Source: Alphaproteobacteria bacterium (GTDB taxonomy: Bacteria > Pseudomonadota > Alphaproteobacteria > Sphingomonadales > Emcibacteraceae). From it: a stretch of DNA of 7,701 nucleotides. This document shows, one piece after another, positions 7,249 to 7,701 of this stretch. The translations under genes were made by a program, and so were the position numbers. The first letter of the stretch is position 1; every line of letters begins with the position of its first letter. A model generated the notes under the pieces. The model had not been told where the DNA came from. It ran no database searches and was given only the letters and a program-made list of their open reading frames with translations. The stretch lies in assembly GCA_002401545.1 (NCBI GenBank), contig NVTJ01000074.1, forward strand, positions 5,043 through 12,743, written 5' to 3'.

Positions 7249-7701
7249 ATGACAAGCTTAACTGTTAAAAATCTCGTTAAAACTTATGACCAGACCGAAG
7301 TCATCCACGACATCAATTTTAATATTCAGTCGGGAGAGTTCATTGTTCTGGTGGGGCCTTCCGGTTGCGGAAAATCCACAATATTGAGGATGATCGCCGG
7401 ATTGGAAGACGTAACATCCGGTCATATTTATATCGGCGATGATGATGTGACACACAGAGCGGCCTCAAAACGCGGCATCGCCATGGTCTTTCAGTCTTAC
7501 GCCCTTTACCCTCATATGACGGTCAGAGAAAATTTGAGTTTTGGTCTGAAAAATATGAAGTGCAGCAAGCAGTATATCGAACAGAAGGTCAATCAGGCCG
7601 CCGAAATCCTGGAGCTAAGTGATTATCTCGACCGTCTTCCAAGCCATCTTTCCGGCGGTCAAAGACAGCGGGTTGCCATCGGGCGAACCATTGTTCGTGA
7701 T
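7249..7701 (+). CDS. Sugar ABC transporter ATP-binding protein, MalK/UgpC type (partial, 3' end cut)
   Basis: The first 151 residues of an ABC ATPase are present; the window ends inside the gene. Walker A GPSGCGKST spans 36-44, the Q-loop is VFQSYALYPHMTV (80-92) with Q82, and the signature LSGGQRQR spans 134-141. The sequence stops at GRTIVRD, just before Walker B. The YALYPHMTVRENL region and the spacing are typical of the carbohydrate-importer (MalK, UgpC, MsmK) subfamily, whose C-terminal regulatory domain would lie outside the window. The start follows the regulator's stop by 15 bases, so the two are probably co-transcribed. It is the natural energy source for the two permeases across the divergent promoter, as the minus-strand operon shows no ATPase. 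One small difference is Thr147 where these proteins usually read GRAIVRD. Confidence 0.95.
   Translation, partial: MTSLTVKNLVKTYDQTEVIHDINFNIQSGEFIVLVGPSGCGKSTILRMIAGLEDVTSGHIYIGDDDVTHRAASKRGIAMVFQSYALYPHMTVRENLSFGLKNMKCSKQYIEQKVNQAAEILELSDYLDRLPSHLSGGQRQRVAIGRTIVRD

Overview
The window is a carbohydrate-uptake and utilisation locus built as two divergent transcription units around a 251-base regulatory gap (5927-6177). The DNA has moderate GC content, judged by eye. Several features point to a Gram-negative proteobacterium, possibly alphaproteobacterial: the ABC signature region LSGGQRQRVAIGR, mostly weak ribosome binding sites, and the style of the LacI regulator. This is inference; genus and order cannot be read from the sequence.

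The left unit runs on the minus strand from 5926 down to 4. In transcription order it holds: a secreted protein of unrecognised family, probably an alpha/alpha-toroid (4652-5926); a lipoprotein solute-binding protein (3351-4634); a MalF-type permease (2467-3354); a MalG-type permease (1634-2470); and a cytoplasmic GH13 alpha-glucosidase (4-1623). The genes are 17 bases apart, then overlap by ATGA twice, then are 10 bases apart. This looks like one operon.

The right unit runs on the plus strand. It holds a LacI-family regulator (6178-7233) and, 15 bases later, a MalK/UgpC-type ABC ATPase (from 7249) that is cut by the window end just after its signature motif.

The gap contains a perfect 14-base palindrome, GTTTAACGTTAAAC (5993-6006), and a near copy at 6028-6041. 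Both have the central CG expected of LacI-family operators, and both overlap or flank plausible divergent promoters.

The working model is as follows. A glucan-derived oligosaccharide may be trimmed outside the cytoplasm by the unknown secreted protein. It is captured by the lipoprotein, imported by the two permeases powered by the ATPase, and hydrolysed in the cytoplasm by the GH13 enzyme. The enzyme has Val directly after the catalytic Asp, which favours alpha-1,6 linkages of the isomaltose, panose or isomaltooligosaccharide type. The LacI protein would repress both units until inducer arrives.

Two points stand out. The first gene of the operon is a conserved-looking secreted protein with no clear assigned function. 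Both permeases also lack the usual glycine of the EAA coupling loop. Nothing suggests mobile elements, CRISPR, tRNA or rRNA genes.
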